NCBI RefSeq assembly: GCF_019091135.1
Contig: NZ_JAGXJW010000015.1
Span: 62,001-126,000, forward strand
DNA: 64,000 nucleotides
Direction of reading: 5' to 3'
Source of the DNA: Cohnella sp. GbtcB17
Lineage (GTDB): Bacteria > Bacillota > Bacilli > Paenibacillales > Paenibacillaceae
Shown piece by piece: positions 9,218-18,993 of the stretch (the first letter of the stretch is position 1; the number at the start of each line of letters is the position of its first letter). The notes under the pieces are model-generated. The model worked only from the letters and a program-made list of their open reading frames with translations, made no database searches and had not been told where the DNA came from. The position numbers and the translations under genes were made by a program.

Positions 9218-10186
9218 ATGCGCGGAAAAGTACTGAATCATGTTTATGAAGCGATCGGGCATACGCCCATCGTGCGGTTAAGCCGGCTTACGCAAGCGTT
9301 GGAAGGGGAAATCTACGCCAAACTGGAATATCTCAATCCGGGCTTCAGCAAAAAAGACCGGGCGGCGCTCGCGATTGTTGAAGAAGCGGAGGCGGACGGC
9401 CAGCTCTCGCCGGGGCAGACCGTCGTCGAATTGACCAGCGGGAACATGGGTACCGGTCTGGCTATCGTATGCACCGCCAAAGGATATCCGTTCGTGGCCG
9501 TCATGTCCAGGGGCAACTCGATCGAACGGGCGCGCATGATGAAGGCGCTTGGGGCCGAAGTGGTGCTGGTCGATCAAGCGCCGGGCTCGCAGGAAGGCCA
9601 GGTATCGGGCGAAGATCTTCGTTTGGTCGAGCTCGTGACCGAGCGGATTACGCGCGAACGCAAGGCGTTCCGCGCGGATCAGTTCAATCGGCAGGGCAGC
9701 GTGCACGCGCATCAATACGGTACGGCGAAGGAAGCCTGGGAACAGACGGATGGGCATATCGACGCGTTCGTCGATTTCGTCGGAAGCGGCGGCACGTTCG
9801 GCGGGTGCGCCCGCGCGCTTAAAGCGCTGAAGCCGGACATTCGCTGCTACGTGGTAGAGCCACGGACAGCGCCGTTCCTAGCGGGACTTGAAGTGACGAA
9901 TCCCAACCATCGCATTCAAGGCGGGGGATACGGCATGGCGCTCTCTTTTGTTGACGATGCCGCGCTTGTAGAGGACTTTATTCAGGTGTCGGACGAGCAA
10001 GCTATTGCAGCCGCGCGGGATTTGGCGTCCAAGGAAGGAATATTCGCAGGCTTTTCTTCGGGCGCGAACGTGGCTGCCGCGCTGCGATTGCTCGAGGAGC
10101 GGGAGCGGGGCAGCCGCATTCTGCTTACGATCAACGATTCGGGACTGAAGTATTTATCGACGGATCTGTATGAGACGGAGGTGTAG
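9218..10186 (+). CDS. Cysteine synthase family PLP-dependent enzyme
   Basis: 322 residues, fold type II PLP enzyme. The start of the chain has the substrate-contacting GHTPIVRL; GFSKKDRAA near 43-51 gives the PLP lysine (Lys46 by analogy with S-V-K-D-R), ELTSGNMGTG is the asparagine/substrate loop, and GSGGTFGG is the phosphate-binding glycine loop. Length fits CysK/CysM, but the loop reads SGNMG rather than the common SGNTG and no serine acetyltransferase or sulfur gene is near, so another beta-replacement or deaminase activity is possible. Its last 56 bases overlap, tail to tail, the 3' end of the alanine racemase gene on the other strand. Confidence 0.75.
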   Translation: MRGKVLNHVYEAIGHTPIVRLSRLTQALEGEIYAKLEYLNPGFSKKDRAALAIVEEAEADGQLSPGQTVVELTSGNMGTGLAIVCTAKGYPFVAVMSRGNSIERARMMKALGAEVVLVDQAPGSQEGQVSGEDLRLVELVTERITRERKAFRADQFNRQGSVHAHQYGTAKEAWEQTDGHIDAFVDFVGSGGTFGGCARALKALKPDIRCYVVEPRTAPFLAGLEVTNPNHRIQGGGYGMALSFVDDAALVEDFIQVSDEQAIAAARDLASKEGIFAGFSSGANVAAALRLLEERERGSRILLTINDSGLKYLSTDLYETEV

Positions 10187-11324
10187 CGAGTTTGTCTTTC
10201 AACGTGTATATACGCGGTACTCTTTTTCCGATCAGGCAGACCGCTTCATAGGAAATGGTGCCCATGCGGGAAGCGACTTCATGAATGGAAATCCTATCGC
10301 TCCCTGATCGGCCGAACAAGGTGACCTCGTCTCCGGTCTTGACGTCCGGCAGCGAGGTCACGTCGATCATCGTCTGGTCCATGCATACGCGGCCGACGAT
10401 CGGCACGCGTACGCCCTGAACGAGCGCGAAGCCGTTGTTCGATAGTTGGCGCGACAAACCATCGGCATAACCGACAGGGAGCGTCGCGATCGAGCTCTCT
10501 TCTGTAGTGGTATAGGTTAAGCCGTAGCTGACTGGCCGATTTTCTGTCACTTTTTTTATGTATGAGATGCTCGTCTTCAGCTGCATCGCTTCCAGCAAGG
10601 GATAGGAAGGGAGCGGCGCCCCCGTCAGCGGAGACAAGCCGTACATCGCGATGCCGATCCTCGCCATGTCCATGTGCATTTCCGGAAAACGCATGGCGGC
10701 CGCGCTGTTGCAGCAATGCTTGATCGGAATATGGATGCCGTGATCCGCCAATTGGGCGATCGTGTTGACGAACCGTTCGAACTGGCTCCGGGTAAACGAC
10801 GGGTCGGGGTTATCGGCATCGGCAAAATGCGTAAAAATGCCCTCGATCGTTACCAATGGATGAGAGCGCTTTAGACAAAACGCCAACACCTTCTCCGGCT
10901 GAAAGCCCAAGCGAGCCATGCCGGTATCGACCTTCAGATGAACGATAGCCTGCTTGCCAAGCCTGCCCGCGACCGAGACGACATCGTCCCACATGTCTCG
11001 GGACGACACCGCGATCGCGATCCGTTGGCGGACCGCGGCTTCGATCGCCCGCGCCGTCGAATGCCCCAGGATCAGAATCGGCGCCTCGATGCCGGCATCC
11101 CTGAGTGCGATGGCTTCATCCGCGAGCGCCACCCCCAAATAATCGGCGCCCGTCTCTATGGCCGTCCTGGCCGTCGCCTCAGCGCCGTGCCCGTACCCGT
11201 CCGCTTTGACGACGGCCATGAGCCGAACGCCTATCCCCAGATTCTCCCTGAATAGTCGCACGTTGCGGGCGATGGCATCGAGCGACACCTCCGCCCGCGT
11301 ATCCCGGCAGCCGGCAGACGTCAT
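10131..11324 (-). CDS. alr: Alanine racemase
   Basis: 397 residues. [10 protein letters not shown] near the N-terminus carries the PLP lysine (Lys40), SYGLTY and GYADGLSR form the barrel/C-terminal catalytic blocks, and VGRVCMDQ with DVT is the typical C-terminal signature. It interconverts L- and D-alanine for peptidoglycan and, in sporeformers, affects germination. The ATG overlaps the stop of ald by four bases (ATGA), so the two are translationally coupled, giving an alanine dehydrogenase/racemase operon. The C-terminal tail past the usual end overlaps the convergent cysteine-synthase-like gene by 56 bases. Confidence 0.93.
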   Translation of the reverse strand: MTSAGCRDTRAEVSLDAIARNVRLFRENLGIGVRLMAVVKADGYGHGAEATARTAIETGADYLGVALADEAIALRDAGIEAPILILGHSTARAIEAAVRQRIAIAVSSRDMWDDVVSVAGRLGKQAIVHLKVDTGMARLGFQPEKVLAFCLKRSHPLVTIEGIFTHFADADNPDPSFTRSQFERFVNTIAQLADHGIHIPIKHCCNSAAAMRFPEMHMDMARIGIAMYGLSPLTGAPLPSYPLLEAMQLKTSISYIKKVTENRPVSYGLTYTTTEESSIATLPVGYADGLSRQLSNNGFALVQGVRVPIVGRVCMDQTMIDVTSLPDVKTGDEVTLFGRSGSDRISIHEVASRMGTISYEAVCLIGKRVPRIYTLKDKLATPPSHTDPSINTSVPNR

Positions 11325-12451
11325 ACGAGATTCCCGCCGCGCATCGCCAGTTCTACAGGAACGTATTCATAGCTAAGGTCTCGGGCGACGGCTTCATAGG
11401 TGACATAGCCGCCAGCGGTATTCACGCCGAGCTTCAGGGCGGGATTGCGCTCGATGGCCTTCACGATGCCTTGATTGGCGATTTGCAGCGCATAAGGGAC
11501 GGTAACGTTCGTCAGCGCCATCGTCGACGTCCGCGGGACCGCGCCGGGCATATTCGCTACGGCATAATGAACGATGCCGTGCTTTTCGAATGTCGGGCGG
11601 TCGTGTGTGGTGACGCGATCGATCGTCGCGAATACGCCGCCCTGGTCGACGGCGACGTCGACGTCGACCGAACCGGCCTGCATCGATCGGATCATATCCT
11701 CGCTCACCAGCTTTGGCGCCTTCGACCCCGGAATCAGTACCGCGCCGATGCACAGATCCGCTTCGGCGACCGCCTCCGCAAGATTGGACGGATTGGACAT
11801 CAGCGTCGTGACGTTCGCGCCGAACAGATCGTCGAGCTGCCGCAGCCGCTCGGCATCCTTGTCCAGCATCGTCACTTGCGCGCCAAGCCCTGCCGCGATC
11901 TTGGCGGCGTTCGTCCCGACGACGCCTCCGCCGATGATCGTCACCTTGCCGCGCCGGACGCCGGGCACGCCGCCCAGCAGGATCCCTTTGCCGCCATGCG
12001 TCTTCTCCAGGAGATGGGTTCCGATCTGCACGGACATCCGGCCCGCAATCTCGCTCATAGGGGTGAGCAGCGGCAACGTCCGATCATGCGATACCGTTTC
12101 GTAAGCGACCGCCGTCACCTCGGCTTGCGCGAGCGCTTGGACTAATTCGGGGTTCGCCGCCAGGTGGAGGTACGTGAACAAAATAAGATCCTTGCGGAAA
12201 TAGCCGTATTCTTCGCGAATCGGCTCCTTTACCTTCAAGATCATATCCGAGACCTGCCAGACCTCGGCTGCTTGAGCCGCGATGCGCGCGCCGGCAGCCG
12301 CAAAATCGTCGTCGCTATAACCGCTGCCTGCGCCGGCGCCCCGCTCGACGACGACCTCATGACCGGCCAGCTTAAAGGAGGAGACGCCCCCGGGTGTTAG
12401 CGCAATGCGGTTTTCGTTGTTTTTGATTTCTTTCGGCACGCCGATGATCAT
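11321..12451 (-). CDS. ald: Alanine dehydrogenase
   Basis: 376 residues, beginning [15 protein letters not shown], diagnostic of alanine dehydrogenase. KVKEP (substrate lysine) and YLHLA (catalytic His) follow near 75 and 95, and the NAD-binding [10 protein letters not shown] is near 175. It deaminates L-alanine to pyruvate and ammonia, NAD-linked, in the cytoplasm. First gene of ald-alr. In its upstream region a TATACT (12487-12492 on the minus strand) and a small inverted repeat GTTCG/CGAAC (12470-12484) overlap the likely transcription start; the PucR-type regulator gene lies 102 bases further upstream in the same direction and may control it. Confidence 0.95.
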   Translation of the reverse strand: MIIGVPKEIKNNENRIALTPGGVSSFKLAGHEVVVERGAGAGSGYSDDDFAAAGARIAAQAAEVWQVSDMILKVKEPIREEYGYFRKDLILFTYLHLAANPELVQALAQAEVTAVAYETVSHDRTLPLLTPMSEIAGRMSVQIGTHLLEKTHGGKGILLGGVPGVRRGKVTIIGGGVVGTNAAKIAAGLGAQVTMLDKDAERLRQLDDLFGANVTTLMSNPSNLAEAVAEADLCIGAVLIPGSKAPKLVSEDMIRSMQAGSVDVDVAVDQGGVFATIDRVTTHDRPTFEKHGIVHYAVANMPGAVPRTSTMALTNVTVPYALQIANQGIVKAIERNPALKLGVNTAGGYVTYEAVARDLSYEYVPVELAMRGGNLV

Positions 12452-12553
12452 GGCGAAGACTCCCTTCTCGTTCGCTTTACGAACAGTATAAGGGAGCGCG
12501 TCCCGCGACGGTTTGTCGGAAAAAGAGAATCGGAGAGCGGGGATTTGTGGTTT

Positions 12554-13801
12554 TTAACGAAGCCGCCTGGACTTGAATTCCAGGTAACAGGTCACCTTTT
12601 GATCCATGCGGGAGAGATCGATGCCGCCGATATGCGCGATCCGCTTCAGGCGGTAACTGAGCGTATTCTCGTGCACGTGGAGCGCTTCCGCCGATTCTTT
12701 CAAATTGCTGTCATGGTCCAGATAGATCTCCAGCGTACGCAGGAGGTCTCCGTTATGATCGAGATCGTACGCTTCCAGGCGATTCAAGCATTCGTTTTCA
12801 TAATAATGGTCCTGCCGGTGCCGCTGAACGTCGGGCAGCAGGCGGTAATAGCCAAGCTCGGCGTATCGCTGGACGGCCTTAAGCGCATCGGGAAAGGATC
12901 CGCGGAGCCGGATGACGGTCATGGCTTCCTCGCAGCTGGCGGTCACGCGCGCATAATCGTCATAGACGGCGCCGCAGCCGCCCGGCAGCGTGGCGCAGTC
13001 GAAGCGCTGCGTCAATTGATCGGCCAACAACGTCAGGGCGGTCGGCGTTTGCACCTGCGGCAACCGGGCAGGGGCGGCTTCGAGCACGAGAAGCCGATCG
13101 CGGTCGATCGCATGAAGCGCGATACGCTTTTGAAGCGTCGTCGTGATCAAATATTGAAGCTGCTGCCGCTGTTTGTCGGCGATCTCTTCGGGAAAGGGGA
13201 GAATCCCCACGCAGAATAAAGGGGGGAGCGCGATCCCTTGCTCTGCCGCCAGCCGTTTGACCTCCGAATCCGTCTTTAAATCCCCCGACAACAGCTGCCG
13301 GAAAAATTCCTGCTGGCCGATCTCCGCTTTCCGGTGCGTCATATGAAGCTGAAGCAGCTTGGTTTTGGCGGCTTTGGCCGCCTTGGCGAGTTCTTCGCAA
13401 ATATAATCCGGCTGCAGGTCGTTTTCGCCCGCGACCAGCCATATATAGCCCAGCACCTGGCTTTCCTTCCGAATGGCGACAGCGACCCGGTCGCCGAGTC
13501 CGATCTCGCCGATCGAGGAGATCAGGAGCGGCGCTTCGCTTTTCATCAATTTCGGAATCGCGCCCTCCCGCCACAGCGCCTGTACGACCTTCTCGGGAAC
13601 TCTTTTGCCGATGATGGTCGAGATGCGCGCCGGATCCGTCTCTCCGTGATGGGAGCTGTAGGCGATCAATCGATGGCCTGCGTCCTCGATCGTGACCGAG
13701 CAATGAAGATGCTCGCTGATCGCGTCCGCCAGCGCTTCCAGGCTGTCGAAGCTTCGGTCGAACGGGTTTTTGCCTTCTTTTTTGTCCATTTCCTTATCCA
13801 T
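12554..13801 (-). CDS. PucR/CdaR-type transcriptional regulator
   Basis: 415 residues from the ATG at 13801, which has GGGGAG nine bases upstream; a longer in-frame start at 13915 has no ribosome binding site. The middle (about 30-180) looks like a GAF-like sensor, and the C-terminus has the PucR helix-turn-helix: YLDHDSNLKESAEALHVHENTLSYRLKRI. Regulators of this kind activate or repress amino-acid, purine or sugar-diacid catabolism, usually of adjacent genes. It precedes ald-alr on the same strand and is divergent from the aminotransferase/aldehyde dehydrogenase pair, so either may be its target. Confidence 0.82.
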   Translation of the reverse strand: MDKEMDKKEGKNPFDRSFDSLEALADAISEHLHCSVTIEDAGHRLIAYSSHHGETDPARISTIIGKRVPEKVVQALWREGAIPKLMKSEAPLLISSIGEIGLGDRVAVAIRKESQVLGYIWLVAGENDLQPDYICEELAKAAKAAKTKLLQLHMTHRKAEIGQQEFFRQLLSGDLKTDSEVKRLAAEQGIALPPLFCVGILPFPEEIADKQRQQLQYLITTTLQKRIALHAIDRDRLLVLEAAPARLPQVQTPTALTLLADQLTQRFDCATLPGGCGAVYDDYARVTASCEEAMTVIRLRGSFPDALKAVQRYAELGYYRLLPDVQRHRQDHYYENECLNRLEAYDLDHNGDLLRTLEIYLDHDSNLKESAEALHVHENTLSYRLKRIAHIGGIDLSRMDQKVTCYLEFKSRRLR

Positions 13802-14031
13802 GTCCGATAACTCCCCGACGATTATGAATCCGATTCCTTTATTTTTATCACATTCGGCGTACCTGTTACATCTTGCCGGACCCATTTGTGCGAATTGCAC
13901 GGAACTTTTATTCATTCAGTCTATGATTTTCGTGCAAAACGGCCATAGTCGCAAGACTGGAAAAAAAGCTATCGTTAAGGCAGAACGGCGACCGCGAAAG
14001 TAGACAGCGCTGAAGAGAGGCGAAGGCAAGC

Positions 14032-15213
14032 ATGCAGTATTCATCCCGGCGGGTCGAACGAATCCCGCCATACGTGTTCGCGGAAATGAACAAGAAAAAA
14101 GCCCGGATGATACAGGAAGGGGTCGATGTCATCGATCTTGGCATCGGCGATCCCGACCTTCCGACGCCCCGGCCGATCGTCGACAAATTGATCGAGGAGA
14201 TGCAGGACCCGGCCAATCTGAAATATCCGAGCTTCATCGGATGCGCGGAGTTTCGCAAGGCGGTGGCGGATTTCTATAACCGCGAGTACGGCGTCGCGCT
14301 AGACCCGGACACGGAGGTTCTTGCGCTCATCGGGTCCAAAGAGGGGATCGCCCATCTCATCCCCGCCCTGGTCGATCCCGGAGACGTGGTGCTCGTCCCC
14401 GACCCGAGCTATCCGGTGTACCGGATGGCGACGGAGATCGCGGGCGGCGAGCCGTACGGCATGCCTTTAACTGCCGAAAACCGGTACGAGCCGCGGTTCA
14501 ATACGATTCCGAAGGAGACGGCCGAGCGGGCCAAGCTGATGTTCTTGAACTATCCCGGCAATCCGACTGCCGCGACGGTCGAACTCGATTGCTTCGAACG
14601 CGCCGTCTCTTTTGGCCGGGCGCACGGAATCGCGATTGCCCACGATTCCGCCTACGGCATGGTTACCTTCGGCGATTACAAGGCGCCGAGCATCCTGCAG
14701 GCGGCAGGAGCGAAGGAGATCGCGATCGAGTTCGGCTCTCTCTCGAAAACCTACAACATGACGGGCTGGCGCATCGGCTACGCGGTCGGCAACGGCCGGC
14801 TCATCAAGTCGCTGTCCGTCATGAAGAGCAATATGGATTCCGGCCCGTTCACGCCGATCCAAAAAGCGGCCGCATTCGCTCTGAACGGCGACAAGGAAAC
14901 GATCGCGGCCCGCAACCGGATTTACAAACAGCGGATGGACGTCGCGATCGAGGGGCTTGCGGCGATCGGCGTCCGGGCGGAGGCGCCGCGCGGCAGTTTT
15001 TTCATCTGGGCTAAAGTTCCGCAAGGGTATACATCGGCGACGTTTGCCGCGCATGTCCTCGAAGAAGCCGGCGTAATTGTGACGCCCGGTCCGGCATTCG
15101 GTCCGGCAGGAGAGGGCTTTTTCCGAATATCCGTCTCGGTGCCGGGCGACCGGCTGGAAGAGGCAATGAACCGGATTCGGCACCAATTAAAATTTGATGG
15201 AGGCCAACCATGA
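14032..15213 (+). CDS. Class I/II aminotransferase, LL-diaminopimelate aminotransferase-like
   Basis: 393 residues. N-terminal IPPYVFAEM and DLGIGDPDLPTP match the DapL/AspC subgroup; NYPGNPT, an AHDSAYG block (PLP Asp/Tyr) and SLSKTYNMTGWRIG (PLP lysine) follow in order, and the C-terminus has the substrate arginine in FFRISVS. Because the stop overlaps the start of an aminoadipate-semialdehyde-type dehydrogenase (ATGA) and a lysine 6-dehydrogenase is nearby, the likely reaction is transamination of 2-aminoadipate rather than lysine biosynthesis. That role is inference. Divergent from the PucR-type regulator. Confidence 0.82.
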   Translation: MQYSSRRVERIPPYVFAEMNKKKARMIQEGVDVIDLGIGDPDLPTPRPIVDKLIEEMQDPANLKYPSFIGCAEFRKAVADFYNREYGVALDPDTEVLALIGSKEGIAHLIPALVDPGDVVLVPDPSYPVYRMATEIAGGEPYGMPLTAENRYEPRFNTIPKETAERAKLMFLNYPGNPTAATVELDCFERAVSFGRAHGIAIAHDSAYGMVTFGDYKAPSILQAAGAKEIAIEFGSLSKTYNMTGWRIGYAVGNGRLIKSLSVMKSNMDSGPFTPIQKAAAFALNGDKETIAARNRIYKQRMDVAIEGLAAIGVRAEAPRGSFFIWAKVPQGYTSATFAAHVLEEAGVIVTPGPAFGPAGEGFFRISVSVPGDRLEEAMNRIRHQLKFDGGQP

Positions 15214-16691
15214 AAAAAGTGTTGAACTATATTAACGGCAAATGGACGGAATCGGCGACGGGCAAATTTCTGCCGGTCCTCAATCCCGCGACAGGGGAAA
15301 CGCTCGCCGAAGTGACGCAATCCGCGGCGGAGGAAGTCGATCTGGCCGTACAAGCGGCCGTCGCCGCGCAAAAATCCTGGCGGCTCGTACCGGCGCCGGA
15401 ACGGGCGGAAGTGTTGTACAAGGTCGCGCATTTGCTGAAGGCGCGCAAGGAAGAGCTGGCACAAATATTGACGAGCGAAATGGGCAAGGTCATCGACGAA
15501 GGACGAGGCGAGGTTCAGGAAGCGATCGACATGGCCTATTATATGGCCGGCGAAGGCAGACGCCTGTTCGGCGATACGGTGCCGTCCGAGCTTCGCAACA
15601 AGTTCGCGATGAGCGTCCGCGTGCCCATAGGGGTCGCGGGGCTGATCACGCCCTGGAACTTCCCGATCGCGATCGCGTCCTGGAAGTCGCTGCCCGCGCT
15701 CGTCGCCGGCAATGCCGTCGTCTGGAAGCCGGCCTCCGAGACGCCGATGATCGCCGCCGAATTCGTCAAGGTTTATGAAGAGGCCGGTCTGCCGGCAGGC
15801 TTGGTAAATCTCGTCAACGGCTCCGGCAGTGTAGTAGGCCATGCGATGGCCCTGCACCCGGGCATCGATCTGATCTCCTTCACGGGCTCTAACGAAGTTG
15901 GCAAGCGGATCAACGCCCAAGCGGGCGCGCTGCTGAAAAGAACGTCGCTGGAAATGGGCGGCAAAAACGCGGTCATCGTCATGGACGACGCGGATCTCGA
16001 CCTGGCGGTGGACGGCATCTTGTGGAGCGCCTTCGGAACGAGCGGGCAGCGATGCACGGCCTGCAGCCGGGTCATCGCGCACGAATCGGTCAAGGCGGAG
16101 CTGGAGGGCAAACTGCTGTCGCGGATGGGGCAACTGAAGCTCGGCAACGGTCTCGACGATGCCGTGCAAGTCGGGCCGGTCATCAATCGCGCTTCGCTGG
16201 ACCGCATCGATTCGTACGTGCGAATCGGCAAGGAAGAAGGCGCGAGGCTGCTCGGCGGAGGCAAGCCGGCTACGGAGGGCGGCTTGGCGGACGGCAGCTT
16301 TTACGAGCCGACGCTGTTCACGGACGTGAGGCTGGACATGCGAATCGCCATGGAGGAAATCTTCGGGCCGGTCGTATCGATCATTCCGGTCGGGAGCCTC
16401 GAGGAAGCGATCGAAGTGAATAACCGCGTCGAATTCGGCCTGTCCAGCTCGATTTTCACCCGCGACATTAACCGCGCCTATCAAGCGATGCGCGATCTGG
16501 ATACGGGGATCGTCTACGTTAACGCAGGCACGTCCGGCGCGGAGATCCATCTGCCCTTCGGCGGCACCAAAGGGACGGGCAACGGGCATCGCGACTCCGG
16601 CGTCGCTTCGCTCGACGTGTACACGGAGTGGAAGTCCATCTATGTCGACTACAGCGGCAAGCTTCAGCGCGCGCAGATCGACAACTATTAA
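15210..16691 (+). CDS. Aldehyde dehydrogenase, probable 2-aminoadipate-6-semialdehyde dehydrogenase
   Basis: 493 residues with the full NAD(P)-aldehyde dehydrogenase set: [17 protein letters not shown] (Rossmann glycines), LEMGGKNA (general-base Glu) and GQRCTACSR with catalytic Cys282. [13 protein letters not shown] and the C-terminal block [16 protein letters not shown] are of the type seen in ALDH7-like and related semialdehyde dehydrogenases. Start overlaps the aminotransferase stop by four bases. With the lysine 6-dehydrogenase at 18994 it would oxidise the semialdehyde (in equilibrium with piperideine-6-carboxylate) to 2-aminoadipate. Its stop overlaps the stop region of the convergent CdaR-type gene by four bases. 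Confidence 0.8.
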   Translation: MKKVLNYINGKWTESATGKFLPVLNPATGETLAEVTQSAAEEVDLAVQAAVAAQKSWRLVPAPERAEVLYKVAHLLKARKEELAQILTSEMGKVIDEGRGEVQEAIDMAYYMAGEGRRLFGDTVPSELRNKFAMSVRVPIGVAGLITPWNFPIAIASWKSLPALVAGNAVVWKPASETPMIAAEFVKVYEEAGLPAGLVNLVNGSGSVVGHAMALHPGIDLISFTGSNEVGKRINAQAGALLKRTSLEMGGKNAVIVMDDADLDLAVDGILWSAFGTSGQRCTACSRVIAHESVKAELEGKLLSRMGQLKLGNGLDDAVQVGPVINRASLDRIDSYVRIGKEEGARLLGGGKPATEGGLADGSFYEPTLFTDVRLDMRIAMEEIFGPVVSIIPVGSLEEAIEVNNRVEFGLSSSIFTRDINRAYQAMRDLDTGIVYVNAGTSGAEIHLPFGGTKGTGNGHRDSGVASLDVYTEWKSIYVDYSGKLQRAQIDNY

Positions 16692-17875
16692 TCCCGCGCG
16701 TTGCGAAGGGCGATATATAGCAGCAGGCTGTGCTCGAACGTGGAGAGATCGAGACCCGTCAGCTCCGACAGCTTGTCCAGGCGATAGTTCAGCGAATTGC
16801 GGTGGATGAACAACGTTCGGGCGGTCTCGCTCAGATTCAGGTTGCATTTGCAGTAGGCCAGAAACGTCGAGGACAACGTCTCGTAATTGGCGTGTTCGCG
16901 CAGCGCCTGCAGCATGACCCCGAATTGGTCCGTGACGGGCGGCGTCAATTCCTGCGTTAACAGCTCCAAGGTGATTTCCCAATCGTTGTAATGATAGAAT
17001 GGATTGGAAGTCGGGGTTCGTTTACCGATTTTTAAAGTCCGGACGGCGTTCTCGTAGGACTGCTTGATGCCGGCGACGCCGGACATGACGTTCCCCAACG
17101 CGACGGAAGCGCCGGCCTGATGCTTATCCCGAAGAAACTGATTGAGCTTGCGCATTCGCTGTTCGGTCTTCCCGGCGAGCAGCTCCTGCTCGTGGGGCTG
17201 GACGGTCTTCAGCACGATCAGCTGTTCGAGATTGAGCAGCGAAAAGATGTCTTGCCGGTGGTCGACGAACAGTTGCTTGACCTGCTCGATCAGATCCTTT
17301 TGGAAATAGGGGAAAGCACTTTTATCCAAGCTGCCGTCCTTGTCCGGCAGTTGCAACGAAAGCAAATCCAGCTCAATCACGATACATACGCGATCGAGAT
17401 CGAAGCGGTAGCCGAGCATCCGCCCGTATTCGATCATCGTGTCGGACTCTTCGTCCGGGCTCGAGAACAGCAAATATTGGACCAACGTATCGAGCGCCTT
17501 CGTTTCCAGCGCGGACGTTTCCTTTTTGAACGATTCATGGAACATCAGCTCGACGTGGCTCTTCACCAGCTGGACGTACTTCTTGATCGAATCCGGTTCG
17601 CCGGCGATGCCGAGCACGCCGATGACCGCATCGTTCAGCAATATCGGCGTGGCGATGCCCGGCAGCACGTTGTCGAGCGCTTTGACGTCGCCGGGCTCGT
17701 ACGAGATCGTCCGGTTTTTGCGCAGAACTTCGATCGATGCGATGTGAAGGCTGCCCAAGCGGTCGCGGTCGGTCGAACCGATGATCGTCCCTTTGTCGTC
17801 CGTGATGATAATCGGATATTCGATGATCTCGCTCGTATGATCGACGATCGTCTGCGCGATCTGGTCTAGGATCAT
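16688..17875 (-). CDS. CdaR-type (sugar-diacid-recognition) transcriptional regulator
   Basis: 395 residues. The N-terminus (about 1-130: IIITDDKGTIIGSTDRDRLG, then ATPILLNDAVIGVLGIAG) is the putative sugar-diacid recognition domain; the C-terminus has a PucR-type HTH with LNLSETARTLFIHRNSLNYRLDKL. Such proteins sense small organic diacids and activate catabolic operons. It sits inside the lysine/aminoadipate cluster, divergent by about 85 bases from the hydroxyacid dehydrogenase gene, and 2-aminoadipate or 2-oxoadipate, both diacids, would be reasonable ligands (inference). Confidence 0.85.
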   Translation of the reverse strand: MILDQIAQTIVDHTSEIIEYPIIITDDKGTIIGSTDRDRLGSLHIASIEVLRKNRTISYEPGDVKALDNVLPGIATPILLNDAVIGVLGIAGEPDSIKKYVQLVKSHVELMFHESFKKETSALETKALDTLVQYLLFSSPDEESDTMIEYGRMLGYRFDLDRVCIVIELDLLSLQLPDKDGSLDKSAFPYFQKDLIEQVKQLFVDHRQDIFSLLNLEQLIVLKTVQPHEQELLAGKTEQRMRKLNQFLRDKHQAGASVALGNVMSGVAGIKQSYENAVRTLKIGKRTPTSNPFYHYNDWEITLELLTQELTPPVTDQFGVMLQALREHANYETLSSTFLAYCKCNLNLSETARTLFIHRNSLNYRLDKLSELTGLDLSTFEHSLLLYIALRNARD

Positions 17876-17960
17876 GCTTGTATCGCTCCTGGCGGAAGTC
17901 TTATTTGGAGCCCATTATAGCATGATTAGGGCAGGTGCAGGGCGGGAAAGGAGCCAAGGA

Positions 17961-18947
17961 ATGGCAAAACCGAAAGTATTGCAGATTCTGTCGATGTACC
18001 ACGAACAGGGGCAAATCGTCCTCCGGGAAGGCGCGGAGGTCGTGCGAACGGACCGATACGACATTCCCCATTTATGCGAGCTGGCCAAAGGCGTGGATGG
18101 CATTGTCCTGCGCGCTCCCGCGCGAATCACGCGCGAGGTGATCGACGCGAACCCGAAGCTGCGCGTCATATCCGGCGCCGGCGTCGGCCTCGACAATATC
18201 GATGTCGCCTACGCAACGGCGCACGGCATTCCCGTGCTTCACGCGCCGTCCGTCTACCGCGTGTCGACCGCCGAGCATGCCATCGCGCTCATGTTGGCGC
18301 TCGGCAAATCCGTCGTTCGGCTGCACGGCGAGATGAGCAGGGGCAACTTCGCTTCGCGGAGCGTTATCCCAACGTTCGAATTGAAGGGGAAAAAGGCCGG
18401 CTTGATCGGCTTCGGCCAGATCGCGCGGAAAGCGGCAAAGCGACTGCGGCTCGGCTTCGAGATGGACGTTACCGCATGGGTCAGAGAGAAGGATCAAGAG
18501 AAGGTTCGCATCGCGGGGGAGCTTGGCGTCCTGCTGACGACTCGGATCGAGGACATTTTCGAATCGGCCGATTATGTATCCGTGCATGTGCCGCTCACCG
18601 ATCGGACCAGGCATTTAATCGATTATCGGCTATTGGCCAGCATGAAGCCGACCGCTTATTTCATTAATACGGCCCGCGGGGCGGTCGTAAACCAGACGGA
18701 TTTATACGCGGTTTTGCATGAAGGGAGAATCGCTGGCGCGGGGCTTGACGTGTTCGATCCGGAGCCCCCCAGCCCGGAGCTGCCGCTGCTCTCGCTGCCG
18801 AACGTCATCGTCACGCCGCACGTCGGAGGGACAACGGTCGAATGCAACTTGATCACGTCGACGACCGTCGCCGCCAACGTCATTCGCGTGCTTCGCGGCG
18901 AGACGCCCGAATATATCGGAAATCCGGAAGTGCTTGGAGAACGATAG
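17961..18947 (+). CDS. D-2-hydroxyacid dehydrogenase
   Basis: 328 residues from ATG 17961, seven bases after GGAAAGGAG; an in-frame ATG at 17874 overlaps the divergent regulator start and lacks a binding site. The NAD-binding GFGQIARKAA is near 145, and the catalytic triad is in place: Arg in NTARGAVV, Glu in DVFDPEPP, His in TPHVGG. Relatives include phosphoglycerate, glyoxylate and C-terminal-binding-protein-type dehydrogenases. Located 46 bases before lysine 6-dehydrogenase, it may reduce 2-oxoadipate or oxidise its hydroxy form, but nothing in the sequence fixes the substrate. Confidence 0.82.
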   Translation: MAKPKVLQILSMYHEQGQIVLREGAEVVRTDRYDIPHLCELAKGVDGIVLRAPARITREVIDANPKLRVISGAGVGLDNIDVAYATAHGIPVLHAPSVYRVSTAEHAIALMLALGKSVVRLHGEMSRGNFASRSVIPTFELKGKKAGLIGFGQIARKAAKRLRLGFEMDVTAWVREKDQEKVRIAGELGVLLTTRIEDIFESADYVSVHVPLTDRTRHLIDYRLLASMKPTAYFINTARGAVVNQTDLYAVLHEGRIAGAGLDVFDPEPPSPELPLLSLPNVIVTPHVGGTTVECNLITSTTVAANVIRVLRGETPEYIGNPEVLGER

Positions 18948-18993
18948 GCTTGGCAGACGTTAGAAGGCGCTAGCGCTAGAAGGAGGAAATGCG

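Noticed and set aside
9218..10186. Firm CysK assignment
   Set aside because: The substrate loop is SGNMG and there is no sulfur-metabolism neighbour, so only the family is claimed.
14922..16982. 686-codon open frame on the minus strand across the aldehyde dehydrogenase gene
   Set aside because: It is an antisense shadow of high-GC coding sequence: no ribosome binding site and no family resemblance, while the plus-strand protein has all catalytic motifs. The same applies to many other long antisense frames.
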